Part shown: in pieces, positions 25,001 through 34,800 of the stretch
Layout of the letters: every line of letters begins with the position of its first letter
How positions within the stretch are numbered: the first letter of the stretch is position 1
DNA from: Branchiostoma floridae
Taxonomy: Eukaryota; Chordata; Leptocardii; Amphioxiformes; Branchiostomatidae
Assembly (NCBI RefSeq): GCF_000003815.2
Contig: NC_049979.1
Span: 1,254,848-1,318,847, forward strand
Direction: 5' to 3'
DNA: 64,000 nucleotides
Notes under the pieces: model-generated
Databases searched by the model: none
What the model was told of the DNA's origin: nothing
The model's input: only the letters and a program-made list of their open reading frames with translations
Position numbers and translations under genes: made by a program

Positions 25001-28000
25001 CCTGTTAGACCGCATACCTATGTGGAGGGATGAAAATAAACACGCACTCAAATACAATAAAAAAACAATACCTCCCTGTAAATTAGTAGTCTATTCCGTT
25101 GACCCCATGACCTGGGATGTCTGTCAGACAAGGCTGATAAATGACAATTTCTACTAACTGTGAACTCTACTTCCTGCAATGCTTTTGCCCTTCACTACCT
25201 GTCACTCTGTGGTAAGACATGCCTATATACAGCACATACGAGTGCTATATATGTATGCCTGGGCCGTTCACCTCGTGGCCATGTTCCTCGCTAAACAATA
25301 TACAATACAATATACAGCTAAAACTTCCCACACCCAAGCCAGAAAATTAGGCTGTTGTTAGAGAGTGAACTCTACAGCATTTTCCTCTTCCCCCAGGTAA
25401 CCAGGATCTTGACCGTACCCCCCGTTGCCGTGTTCCTCGCTAAACACCCCATTGTAGACAGCTACGACCTATCGCTGATCAAGGAGGTGTTCTGCGGCGC
25501 TGCTCCCATGGGAACGGAGATCACCATGGCGCTGATGGACAGACTCAAGATACCCAATCACAGGCAAGGTGGGCATGCAAATAGCTTCCAGTTGTCATGG
25601 CAACACCCTATCACCTGCAAGGTGAGCATGCAGATAGCTGTCAGTGGTCACAGCAACAACCAATCACAGGCAAGGTGAGAACACAGATAGAATTCAGTTG
25701 TCATGGCAACACCCAATCACAGGCAAGGTAAGCATGCAAATACTAGTAGCTTCCAGTTGTCATGGCAACACCCAATCACAGGCAAGGTGAGCATTCAGAT
25801 AGATTTCAGTTGTCATGGCAACACCCAATCACAGGCAAGGTGAGCATGCAGATAGCATTCAATGGTCATGGCAACAGCCAATCACAGGCAAGGTGGGCAA
25901 ACAAATAGCCTTCAGTTTTCATGGCAACAGCCAATCACAGGCAAGGTGAGAATACAGATAGAATTCAGTTGTCATGGCAACACCCAATCACAGGCAAGGT
26001 GAGCATGCAGATAGAATTCAGTTATAAAGTCAACAACCAATCACAGGCAAGGTGGACATGCAGATAGCTGTCAGTTGCAAAGGCAACAACCAATCACAGG
26101 CAAGGTGAGCATGCAGATAGCATTCAATGGTCATGGCAACAGCCAATCACAGGCAAGGTGGGCAAACAAATAGCCTTCAGTTTTCATGGCAACAGCCAAT
26201 CACAGGCAAGGTGAGAATACAGATAGAATTCAGTTGTCATGGCAACACCCAATCACAGGCAAGGTGAGCATGCAGATAGAATTCAGTTATAAAGTCAACA
26301 ACCAATCACAGGCAAGGTGGACATGCAGATAGCTGTCAGTTGTAAAGGCAACAACCATGCAGTCACAGACAACCCTTGTTACTTAGTATTCCAACGCTGC
26401 TTGTGTTTGTTCCAGGTTATGGGCTGACAGAGACCAGCCCGATCGTTACCATTGGAAGAGAAGGAGTCTTTGTCCCGGGGTCGTTTGGAATTCTCGTTCC
26501 CAACACCAAGGCCAAGGTGATGATCTCCATTCCTGAGACTCACTCTTTCTAACATCTCGGACATTACTTTTTTTCTGGTTTATCTTGGTTGAAGCATGAT
26601 GCTTTTTCTTAGTAGTGCAATGCGGCTTCACATGTTAACCAAGCACATTGCCTCAGCCTAATTTTTCAACTAGTGTGATGGTTATTTTACTCACAGAGGT
26701 TTGATACTTGACTGTGGAGCAAACCTCAAGTCTAGTCTTAAGCAGCTTGTACTTACTGTACAAAACTGGTGTCTCAATCTTAAAACTAATATCAGTGGTA
26801 TATCAGTTTTGCTGTACAGTACAGAACAGTAAGCTGTAACAGTTAGATATGCCAGATATTATTTTGGAAATGGTAGATTTGTTGACAAGCAGATTTTATA
26901 ACCTAACTATGAATTGCTTTGCAAGGGGTGAAGACAAATTTTAGATAGTCCAATAGGAAACAAAAGATAAGACTTAGGCCGCTGTCACATACGCTGTGTG
27001 ATCGTTGTACGATGTCACATAGGGTGACAGCCATGCATGTGTCCTGCAAATTTCAGCTGTCTTGCTACTCAAAAAGCTGTCGTACATCCTTGCCGGTGGT
27101 TGGTTCTGTCACTATCCTAGTCCTATGTCATCAAAATTGTAGGATGATTGCATGACATATGTAACCACCCTAAAGGGGCATTACACTCCAGAAGCAAGTG
27201 TTAATTTCTTATAGATGATATTTTTTGCGACACAAAATGCACCTGACTTTTCAACACAAGATTATGCAAATGACTCAATTCAGTTCAGTACTGAATAAGT
27301 ACCTGTTATTTGAGAACAATAATATAAGCTATAGACTTGTATTATTGGCGATCATGCTATAACTATAACCCCTGCCCATGACAGGTGGTTGACACGGAGA
27401 CGGGAGAAGCGGTGGGACCCGGGGAGGACGGAGAGCTGTGCGTCCTCGGCCCGCAGGTCATGAAGGGTTACCTTGACAACCCCGAGGCCACGGCCAGCAC
27501 CATCAACCCAGAAGGGTGGCTACTTACAGGTGGGTGGAGAAATACTGTAAATGCATATAAGTTTGCGGGGATTTAATTTCGCGGTAGCGGGAAAAAGGAC
27601 TTTTTGCGGTGGTTTTAAGTTCGCGGTAACACCATAGACTGCAGTCTAATACCATAATAGAAAAATGTTCGCGGTGGTTTTATGTTTGCGGTGATGTGGT
27701 CACCGTGAACATTAATCCACCGCGAATATTTCTACATTTACAGTGATCTGTTCCTGTGCTTCACTTTTGGTTTTAAAGTTGTCCTTTAAAACTGTATTTT
27801 GCCAGTTTTGAAGCACATATTAATGAGTAATATGTCCTGACTTCTCTCCTACAAGTTTAACTTTCTGCTTGCTAAGTCTGGTATCCGTTTTGCACCAAAG
27901 TTGTATAAACGCAATTATATGAACGTACATGTATATACCCATATTAATGTTATATACATGAACACGACCATACCTTTAAATGCTTACTAATTCCTGTGAT

Positions 28001-30676
28001 GTGTGGTGTTACACATTAACAATCTTTGATAAAAGCAACTTAAGGCAACTAAAGCATTCAGTAGTGTGGAAATTCACTGTGTTGAAAACAACCTGCAAAT
28101 GACTCCCCAGCCAGAAGAATATTCACAGACCTCCTTGACACTGTCTTAGAATGTGTGGAGATATGATTACATGTCCTTGTTACCTTAAGTCAAGGAGAGG
28201 ATGTTTTTGCCAGGACTTGTTTACTTGCCTCCTAGTAAAACAAAACAGGGCAAAAAGTTCTTTCATGGACTTAAATAAAAAACAAACATAAAAAGCAGAT
28301 AAGCATTTCAGTATAGAAAAATTTAATGACGATTGATTGATTGATTGGTTACAAACTTTTCCAAAGTATAGTTAAAATTTTAGGAGAAATTTTTCAGCAT
28401 CGCATTTCAATAAAATGTCACATTGTACATTGTATGGTGATGTAGCATTTTTACTAGTTTTGATGTAGAAATAACTTATACTGTCTCACAACTCAGGTGA
28501 CATTGTTCGTTACGATGAAGACGGGAACTTCTACGCAGTGGACAGGGTGAAGGAACTCATCAAGTACAAGGGTTTTCAGGTAAAGCCGGGTTCACATGTT
28601 CATCTACTAGTATATTCAAGTCTTTATGAGGTCCGTATGGAATTCTTAGCCCTTAACAGGTTCCACAGGTTGCTGGAAAAATAGCAGAAATTGGACAAAT
28701 ATAGATGCATAACATTTACAACCAGTTGCAACCAGTGGCTAATAGCAACGATACTTTTACAGCTATGTTGTTATTTAGTGTTGTTATTTAATGTTATTGT
28801 GTAATTGTTTCTGCCCAGGATTGCCTGAAAAACAGGTCTAGGTTTGACCTGAGCTGTATTACTCCTGGTTAAATAAATAAAGAAAAGAAAGAAAGAAAAA
28901 AAAACGAAGAGTTAGCTGGAGTATAGTTTGCGACCAGCTAACTCCTCTGGCATGTTATCTGGCTATAGTTGTCAAATTTCTATTTTCCAGCAATGTGTCA
29001 AGCCTCCTAGAGGCCAAGAGATTCATACGGACCTTATACAGATTTAAGTATATATGCACGTGTGAACCCACCTTAAGACATGGATCAGTGTGCCTCCTAC
29101 GTGGCGTTCCGGGTGCAGTCTGCACTCAGGAGGACAGGAGATACCACATAACCTTCATGGGGGTGTTCCTACGCTATGGAATTTCTCTGATTGTGTGCTA
29201 CGTGTGATAGAGTTGGGTGATAGCTTCGTGTTATTCCAGGCCAATGTCAATTGGAGTCATTTTTCACAATCTATCTTAATGTGCAAGTTATTAATCAACT
29301 TGCTGTGTATCTTTGTGATTTAAACCTTTTGATACATTACAATACATTAATTAAGTTTCTTTGAGCTGATTAATTTTTACAATTAAGCCTTATGCAACAA
29401 GGTATCTATCTGTGATTAAAAGCCTTTTCATAAATTACAATACAGTTAAGTTTGTTTGAGCTGATCTAATCCCAGAGTCATGAAGTCATTTCTCCCACGC
29501 ACAAAACCCCAATGAAGGGGACCTATTCCCAAGAGACCATAAATGAAGACATTTTTCTACCACAAAATTTAGGTTACAGATGGAAAATTATATCACAGGG
29601 TCACATTTTTCTGCATAAGAATTTCTTACTGCACCGTCAGGGCTCGCGAATCGAAATACTGGGTGCATGTGCACCCAGGTGCACCCAAAATTGGAACTGT
29701 GCACCCAATTTTTTTCAGTGGATGCACAGGGTGCACCCAAATATTTTCATAGGTTTATGTATGGAAAGATATCAAGTATGCTAGTATACATGATATTCTT
29801 GACATCTAAGTGGTAGAAAGAGAATAAAAATGTCATGTTACTTGTATAAGAATTTGATAGCTTGTAACTAAGTTTTGTTATTAGGTTTTCTTGACATTCT
29901 ACTTAAATTTGTGGTGCACCCAAAAATTTTTTGGTGCACCTAATCCCAAAAATTAATTTCGAGCCCTGGCACCTTTTCTGACATCTTTTAGAAAAACACA
30001 CTTTTTCCCGCGCAAATTTCACCTGTGCAGAAAACCTGTTCCCATTCCACTTCCCATCTTGCTAGGTGGCGCCAGCGGAGCTGGAGTCCGTGCTGCTCGG
30101 ACATCCTGGTGTCCAGGACGCGGCTGTTATCGGGTTACCAGACGAGGTTGCAGGAGAGCTTCCCAAAGCCTTTGTTGTGAAAAAGGTTGACGATGTCACG
30201 GAAAAAGACATTACAGACTTTGTCGCAGGTAAGTTTTATCACTTTAATGCCTACAGCAACTATAGTCATAACAGTTTCAAAGTATTGCACCCAAAATGAA
30301 GAAGTGACTTAATGAAAACTCAATAATATACAATACCTTAAAAATATGAAGATGGAAAGTTGGTAATTTGTCTCTGTCAACAAAAGGCTTCACGTTTGCT
30401 GTACAGATGAAGCTATGAATGGTAACACCGTTTGAAGTTTGCCAAATGTACAAAAATGAAAAAATAACAGTTTTGATTGCTCTCATAGTGTTGACAGATG
30501 CCAGCCTGGTAGATGCCACTGGCTATGGTTTGAATGTGATTTGCATTGTTCTCATGCACACAGAGAGAGTTGCTCCCTACAAGAAGCTGCGGGGAGGAGT
30601 GGCATTTGTCGGGGAGATTCCCAAGACTCCGAGTGGAAAAATCCTGCGCAGACTGCTGAAGGACATGAAGGAATAG
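19030..30676 (+). CDS. 4-coumarate-CoA-ligase-like acyl-CoA synthetase, probably mitochondrial
   Basis: Twelve exons: 19030-19184, 19813-19972, 21232-21439, 22927-23033, 23581-23786, 24688-24865, 25397-25568, 26416-26516, 27385-27529, 28497-28579, 30066-30228, 30564-30676. Phases match throughout; 1791 nt, 596 residues. It belongs to the ANL superfamily, whose members make acyl- or aryl-adenylates from ATP and a carboxylate and then CoA thioesters. Motifs: [15 protein letters not shown] near 254-268; GYGLTETSP near 395; [14 protein letters not shown] near 473; [29 protein letters not shown] with the expected catalytic Lys near 585. The first ~50 residues are rich in Arg, Ser and Leu with no acidic residue, as in a mitochondrial presequence. 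It ends KDMKE with no SKL-type peroxisomal signal. Substrate cannot be read from sequence. Start: the ATG at 19030 has A at -3. Four of its junctions are copied in tandem in adjacent introns. Confidence 0.93.
20253..20352. other. Assembly gap (Ns)
   Basis: 100 unresolved bases in intron 2 of the 4CL-like gene. Flanks contain TGTTCCAACAT/ATGTTGGAACA words in both orientations, so a foldback repeat may have broken the assembly. Confidence 0.99.
21379..22206 (+). repeat. Nine-copy 95-bp array copying the exon 3 donor, 4CL-like gene
   Basis: Donor dinucleotides of GTAAGAGGG-type copies fall at 21440 (true exon end), then every 95 bp: 21535, 21630, 21725, 21820, 21915, 22010, 22105 and 22200. Each unit has ~58 bp of exon (encoding [15 protein letters not shown]) and ~37 bp of intron. 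Later copies are nearly identical, which implies recent homogenisation. The last copy has diverged (GTAAAGCAC). Confidence 0.95.
22616..22725. repeat. (CTA)n/(ACT)n microsatellite
   Basis: Runs of ACT/CTA trinucleotides, interrupted, in intron 3 of the 4CL-like gene. Confidence 0.85.
23311..23632 (+). repeat. Three-copy array copying the exon 5 acceptor, 4CL-like gene
   Basis: ATGTTCTATTGCACAT followed by GAAGGACATCT and GAGGGCTGTAA-type sequence occurs at about 23311, 23436 and 23558. The last is the true exon 5 start ([15 protein letters not shown]). The two upstream copies keep the acceptor region and ~50 bp of degenerate exon. T-rich ATTTGTTTG tracts separate the units. Confidence 0.85.
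23737..24150 (+). repeat. Four-copy array copying the exon 5 donor, 4CL-like gene
   Basis: The exon end ([13 protein letters not shown]) and following intron (GGTGTGCCA) recur at about 23851, 23978 and 24087, with the intervening phrase AGCCTTTTAAAGAGT. The copies drift progressively (CACTATAATTTCGTCACC, CACTATGACTTTGTCACC). Exon 5 therefore has copied sequence on both sides. Confidence 0.9.
24440..24663. repeat. (GGAT)n microsatellite ending ~25 bp before exon 6
   Basis: Almost uninterrupted ATGG units with GGAC variants at the right end, just upstream of the acceptor CCCCATGCAG at 24678-24687 of the 4CL-like gene. Confidence 0.95.
25549..26380 (+). repeat. ~15-copy 50-60 bp array copying the exon 7 donor, 4CL-like gene
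   Basis: The exon 7 end CCCAATCACAGGCAAG plus donor GTGAGCATGCAGATAG is repeated about fifteen times, separated by TTCAGTTGTCATGGCAACA. Many copies keep a good donor (GTGAGC, GTAAGC, GTGGGC). Blocks starting near 25840 and 26104 are nearly identical over ~200 bp, a higher-order period of ~264 bp. Confidence 0.93.
27544..27744. mobile_element. MITE with ACTGTAAATG/CATTTACAGT termini
   Basis: The inverted ends bound a body rich in TTCGCGGTGG words in both orientations. It starts 14 bp after the end of exon 9 of the 4CL-like gene. A related TTTGCAGTGGTTTTATG fragment lies near 53121. Confidence 0.7.
28583..29076. mobile_element. Foldback element immediately after exon 10 donor, 4CL-like gene
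   Basis: The left arm (CGGGTTCACATG ... TATGAGGTCCGTATGGAATTC) mirrors the right arm (GATTCATACGGACCTTATAC ... CGTGTGAACCCA). It begins about 4 bp beyond the GT at 28580. It encloses a LINE/SINE-like tail near 28811-28890 (CCAGGATTGCCTGAAA ... TTAAATAAATAAAG), possibly a nested insertion. Confidence 0.65.
29638..29968. mobile_element. hAT-like MITE, CAGGGCTCG termini
   Basis: CAGGGCTCGCGAA at the left and TTTCGAGCCCTG at the right are inverted. The interior repeats GTGCACCCA in both orientations. Flanks share GCACC only, so an 8-bp duplication is not clean. It lies in the intron before exon 11 of the 4CL-like gene. Confidence 0.6.
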
Positions 30677-33256
30677 GAAGGGTCTGCATGGGGGGTAGCA
30701 CAGACTTCTCAGAATTCTTGACACACATGATGCATTCTTCCTCCCCTTTTTGCATTTTAATTCATAGTTAGGATAAACCTGTTCTATTTTGCATATCAAT
30801 TCCCAGCTGGGATATAAAAACTCTCTCCAACAAGATCTCTCCAGTGTCACTGACAAAAGACACAAGATGGTTTTCAAAATCATATCCAGTTGCTTGAGTA
30901 ACTGCTTTTTGGTGCATAATGCATTGTCATGGTAAATTCAGAAGTGCGTCTGATGTAATGTGTCAAATTCAACAACCCAATTTAGTTTTACCTTGAATTA
31001 GAGCGGTTCTAGTACGATTTACATAAAATCATACATCTCAGTACTCTTGCAAGAAAAAAATCCATCCATGTCCCATAGGGTATTCTTCCTGATGGCAAAC
31101 GCTGTATATATGTCCCATAGCTTCTGACAAAGGGGTCTTCACATGGTCTAACTACATACTACAATTTGAGAGGACCAACTATGCTTTACACTATGTTCTT
31201 TTTCCTCCCTATGGCTACATATTTCAGGCAACAAATCCTTACAAATTACATTGAAACAAAACAGCAGATTATGCTTTACAGCAAAAGAGATACAGGTCCC
31301 AAAATTGAATTTGAAAAGTTAGAGCCACATTTTCTTATAAGGAAAACGTCATTAAAGGGCCACAAGCCACCACATTCTAACCATCAGGTGAAGATGAAGG
31401 TGAAGATGTTACTGGATGTACAGCAAAGTTTTACGTCACTTGAAATAGCTTGCTTCCCTCTTATTAGGGGGTCTGTAACTGTTTGGTGTATTAGAAGATA
31501 TGATCAAGAAAGTGTTGTTGGCTTGTCACAGATGCCAAGTTTCTGGTGTCTTTTAAGTACAAATCTCAGGTTTTAAGCATTTAAAATAGCATGCTTCCCT
31601 CTGTAGTAGGGGGGTCTGTATGAGTATCGGAAAATGTGTAGATAAGGAAATATTGGGCTCGTCAGAGACAATATGGCGCTCCGAGTCACCATTATCTGGT
31701 GCCTTTGCAAATCCTTGTTTATCAGCATTATGTGGAACAGTAGCACATTTTGTGATATCTGATACTAATGTTATGTCAAATCCCACTTTTTGATATGACC
31801 CTATTTTATATTTGAATCTATATTTGATCCTCAACTCTCACTTTGAAAAGACTGACAATCATGACTTTGAACAGCAAAAATTATTACCAATAAGTCATAT
31901 TGTGTAGATAAAGATTGATAAAAGGCTGTTCTCAAGTTATATCAACGGTATGATGTTTAATGTTTTAATTAATGAATGTTAAGCTTGTTCAAGATTTTTC
32001 TGATTAAAAATCTTTATATCATGTCAACAATCGATGCTGTTTGGATGCTACTTTTGATATTTGATAGTTACAAATATCAACGTTCGATGATCCAACCGGA
32101 CAGTTTAACGTTTTAATATTTTTTTTATTATTCAAGAACACATGACAAAGACAATGTGGCGTTGCACTCAAGTTATTAAAACTTATTTTAACAGCGCCAC
32201 ATAACAAAATACAATAAAGAAATGAACTCAGTTAATCAACGTAGCAGTGCACCAAAGTCCCACCACCCCAAGACATGAAATAGTACCAATGTTAGCCTAA
32301 TTTAGTACAACGTTAATAGTTCATCCGAATGTATTTGTTTGTCCCACCGGTGATCCCTGCAGGAGGGGTGAAGGTAAACCAGGTGTTTTTCGTTGTCCCT
32401 GGTGCAGTTATTTTTATAAGTCCTTGTCAGTGCAGTTTAAACTGCAGTGCAAACCAGGAATTCTACCTCACAGAAGCCAGGAGACCAACGGGAAGAGGCG
32501 GCTGTCTGGACAGACATGGGTGACGTGACCATTGTTTGATCCTACATTGATTGGAACTCTTGGAAAACAGAATGAAATTTATGTTGGTTCTCTACACATT
32601 GCAAGTTTGCGCCCTTTTTTTGCTTTGTATCAAGCAGAAAACTTTCGATAACTCGGAAAATATGTTGTTGACTTGTAATTATACGAAGGCTTTATATGAA
32701 GTCATGTGCAGGTCAGGCAAACAGACAAATGTCTGTTTACCTGCTCATCTGTCGAATCGACAGGAGAACCATAAAAAAAAGTACGAAGGCAAAGGTAGAG
32801 AAGTACATGTTTAATTAAGGAGAAGCATGATGTTTTTTCGTCTAGCTGGTAGTAGTGCACGGTGGCTTCCGCTCGCGTTCTTTAGGCATGCACATCGGGT
32901 CGTTCCTATTTTTCTCTTTAAGTGTGGTGAGTTCTTGTACGTGCATCGCCAGAGCTTTAACGCCCGAGGCTACCTCCTGACGCTCTCCCATCATGGAGGA
33001 CGCCAGCTTTGCGTTCCCATCAGCCTGAGATGACGAATGCAACTCTCCACACCACGCAGGGGCAAAAAGGACCTCGCCTCCACAGATTGCTACAAATGAA
33101 GGCCACGTGCCGGGAAGATAACGTTACTAAAAAAAAAGCGATCACGTCCTTCGCCTTCATACCTTCTATAAAACACAGAGCACGTCTTCTTTGTAAGTAG
33201 AGCCTCTCTTGAACGTTTAGCTGGGTGGTACATTGTCGGAGCAGATCTCTAAGAAG
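30677..33256. other. Spacer between the 4CL-like and P450 genes
   Basis: It contains the 3' UTR of the 4CL-like gene and the P450 promoter, neither with an assignable signal. A phrase AAATAGC(T/A)TGCTTCCCTCT...GGGGTCTGTA is repeated at about 31443 and 31583. A small hairpin AATGTGGC...GCCACAT at about 32153-32203 resembles one at 9298-9352. Confidence 0.5.
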
Positions 33257-34766
33257 ATGGCTTCGTACCTACCGTTCGACTGGCAGGGTGTTGGCGCTGC
33301 ACTGGCGTTCGTCACCTCCGTCAGCTCGCTGGCTGTCGACACGTTCTTCGGGAAAGGGAAGAAGAAGAAGAAGCCACTCGCGGGGCCTCCCGGATACCCA
33401 CTGATCGGCAACCTCCCGAGCCTGGGCGCGAATCCGCACCTGCAGCTCACCGAGTGGAGACGAGAGTACGGCGACATCTACCGGATTCGCATGGGGCTGC
33501 AGGACGCGGTGATTCTCAACGGTTACGACGTCATCCGAGAAGCGCTGCTGAAGAAAGCTGATAGGCTGTCCGACAGGCCTTACATGTACGTTCTTCACGA
33601 GCTGAGCTGCGGTGGGAAAGGTACGTGATTGACATTGATGTTGCCTTTTGGGGGCTTATGACACGGTTTTTTTTCTAATGCTGTATCAGTTCGACTGCAC
33701 TTGTTTCTTGTTGCCGCCCCTGGTAAGAATTCAGTAGAACTGATATACCATAATAAAAACAAGCATATCATAAGCGCCCAAAGAGCCAGACTCGTAGAGC
33801 CTGCTAGGGAGGCTAGAATTGAAACATTGTGCTAATGTCTTCATGATCATCAATGTACCGTGTTTCCACATCGTTCGCGTCAATGCCATTTCTGCCGTAT
33901 CTCATGAGCTATCGATATCGTCTTGCAGGCATTGGATTCGCTGGGTACAATGACGAGTACAAGAACAGGAGGAGGGCCATGGTGTCGATTCTCAGGCGCT
34001 TCGGAATGGGGAAGGGTTTCATGGAGGGGAAGATCCACGGTAAGATTCTTGTAGAAGCAGATCGAAATTCTTTACGGCAATTGGTATTATTCAAAAAAGA
34101 TATCTTTTGTTGTCTGTTTCATTGTTTCGCCGTCTCATCTTATCTTCACATCCTTCAAACACTGTGGTGTTACATCATTGTTATCTTGAAAACTTGAAAT
34201 TTCATTTGGAATGCCCCCCTCCCCTTCTCGTTGGCATACCAGATAAAGTAATTGTAAGAGCCCCAAGAGAAACTTTCCGTCTGCCCAAATCTCCTTGGCA
34301 TTCAATTACAAGAGCCTACGCTGAGTAATGTGACAGATAGCTCAAGAACTGTGACATATTTTCAGTGCCAATTAACGTTAAAAGATAAGGTTAACACTGC
34401 ATCAATCGTTTTGATATTACGTAACTAGATGGCGTTATCTTTTTTAAAGGTTGATTCGATAATTGCGCTACTATCACAGGCTAATACCGGCTTGCGTTCA
34501 ATCAGTTAATATGTGCATTACCGAGTAAGCTCATTCTTGTAAAGTCATAACTTTGCACGCTGTTTCATCAGTTCTTATAAACCAATCCCTGTTGAGTCTT
34601 CGTTTGCTTCTTCACTTGAGTAACTGGTATTTGCTGCCTTTGATTGATGATTGATTGATTGATTGATCGATTGGTGATTAGAAGAGGTGCTGGCACTGAA
34701 GAGAATCTGTAAGTTAAGAAACGATTTTGATCGATCGATCGATTCATTGGTTGGTTACTTGGTTGG

Positions 34767-34800
<34 letters not shown>

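Noticed and set aside
32842-33042. Minus-strand frame with VKALAMHVQELTTLKEKN
   Set aside because: Looks like a helical fragment, perhaps from a decayed transposon-derived gene, but there is no partner exon, clear start or splice context just upstream of the P450.
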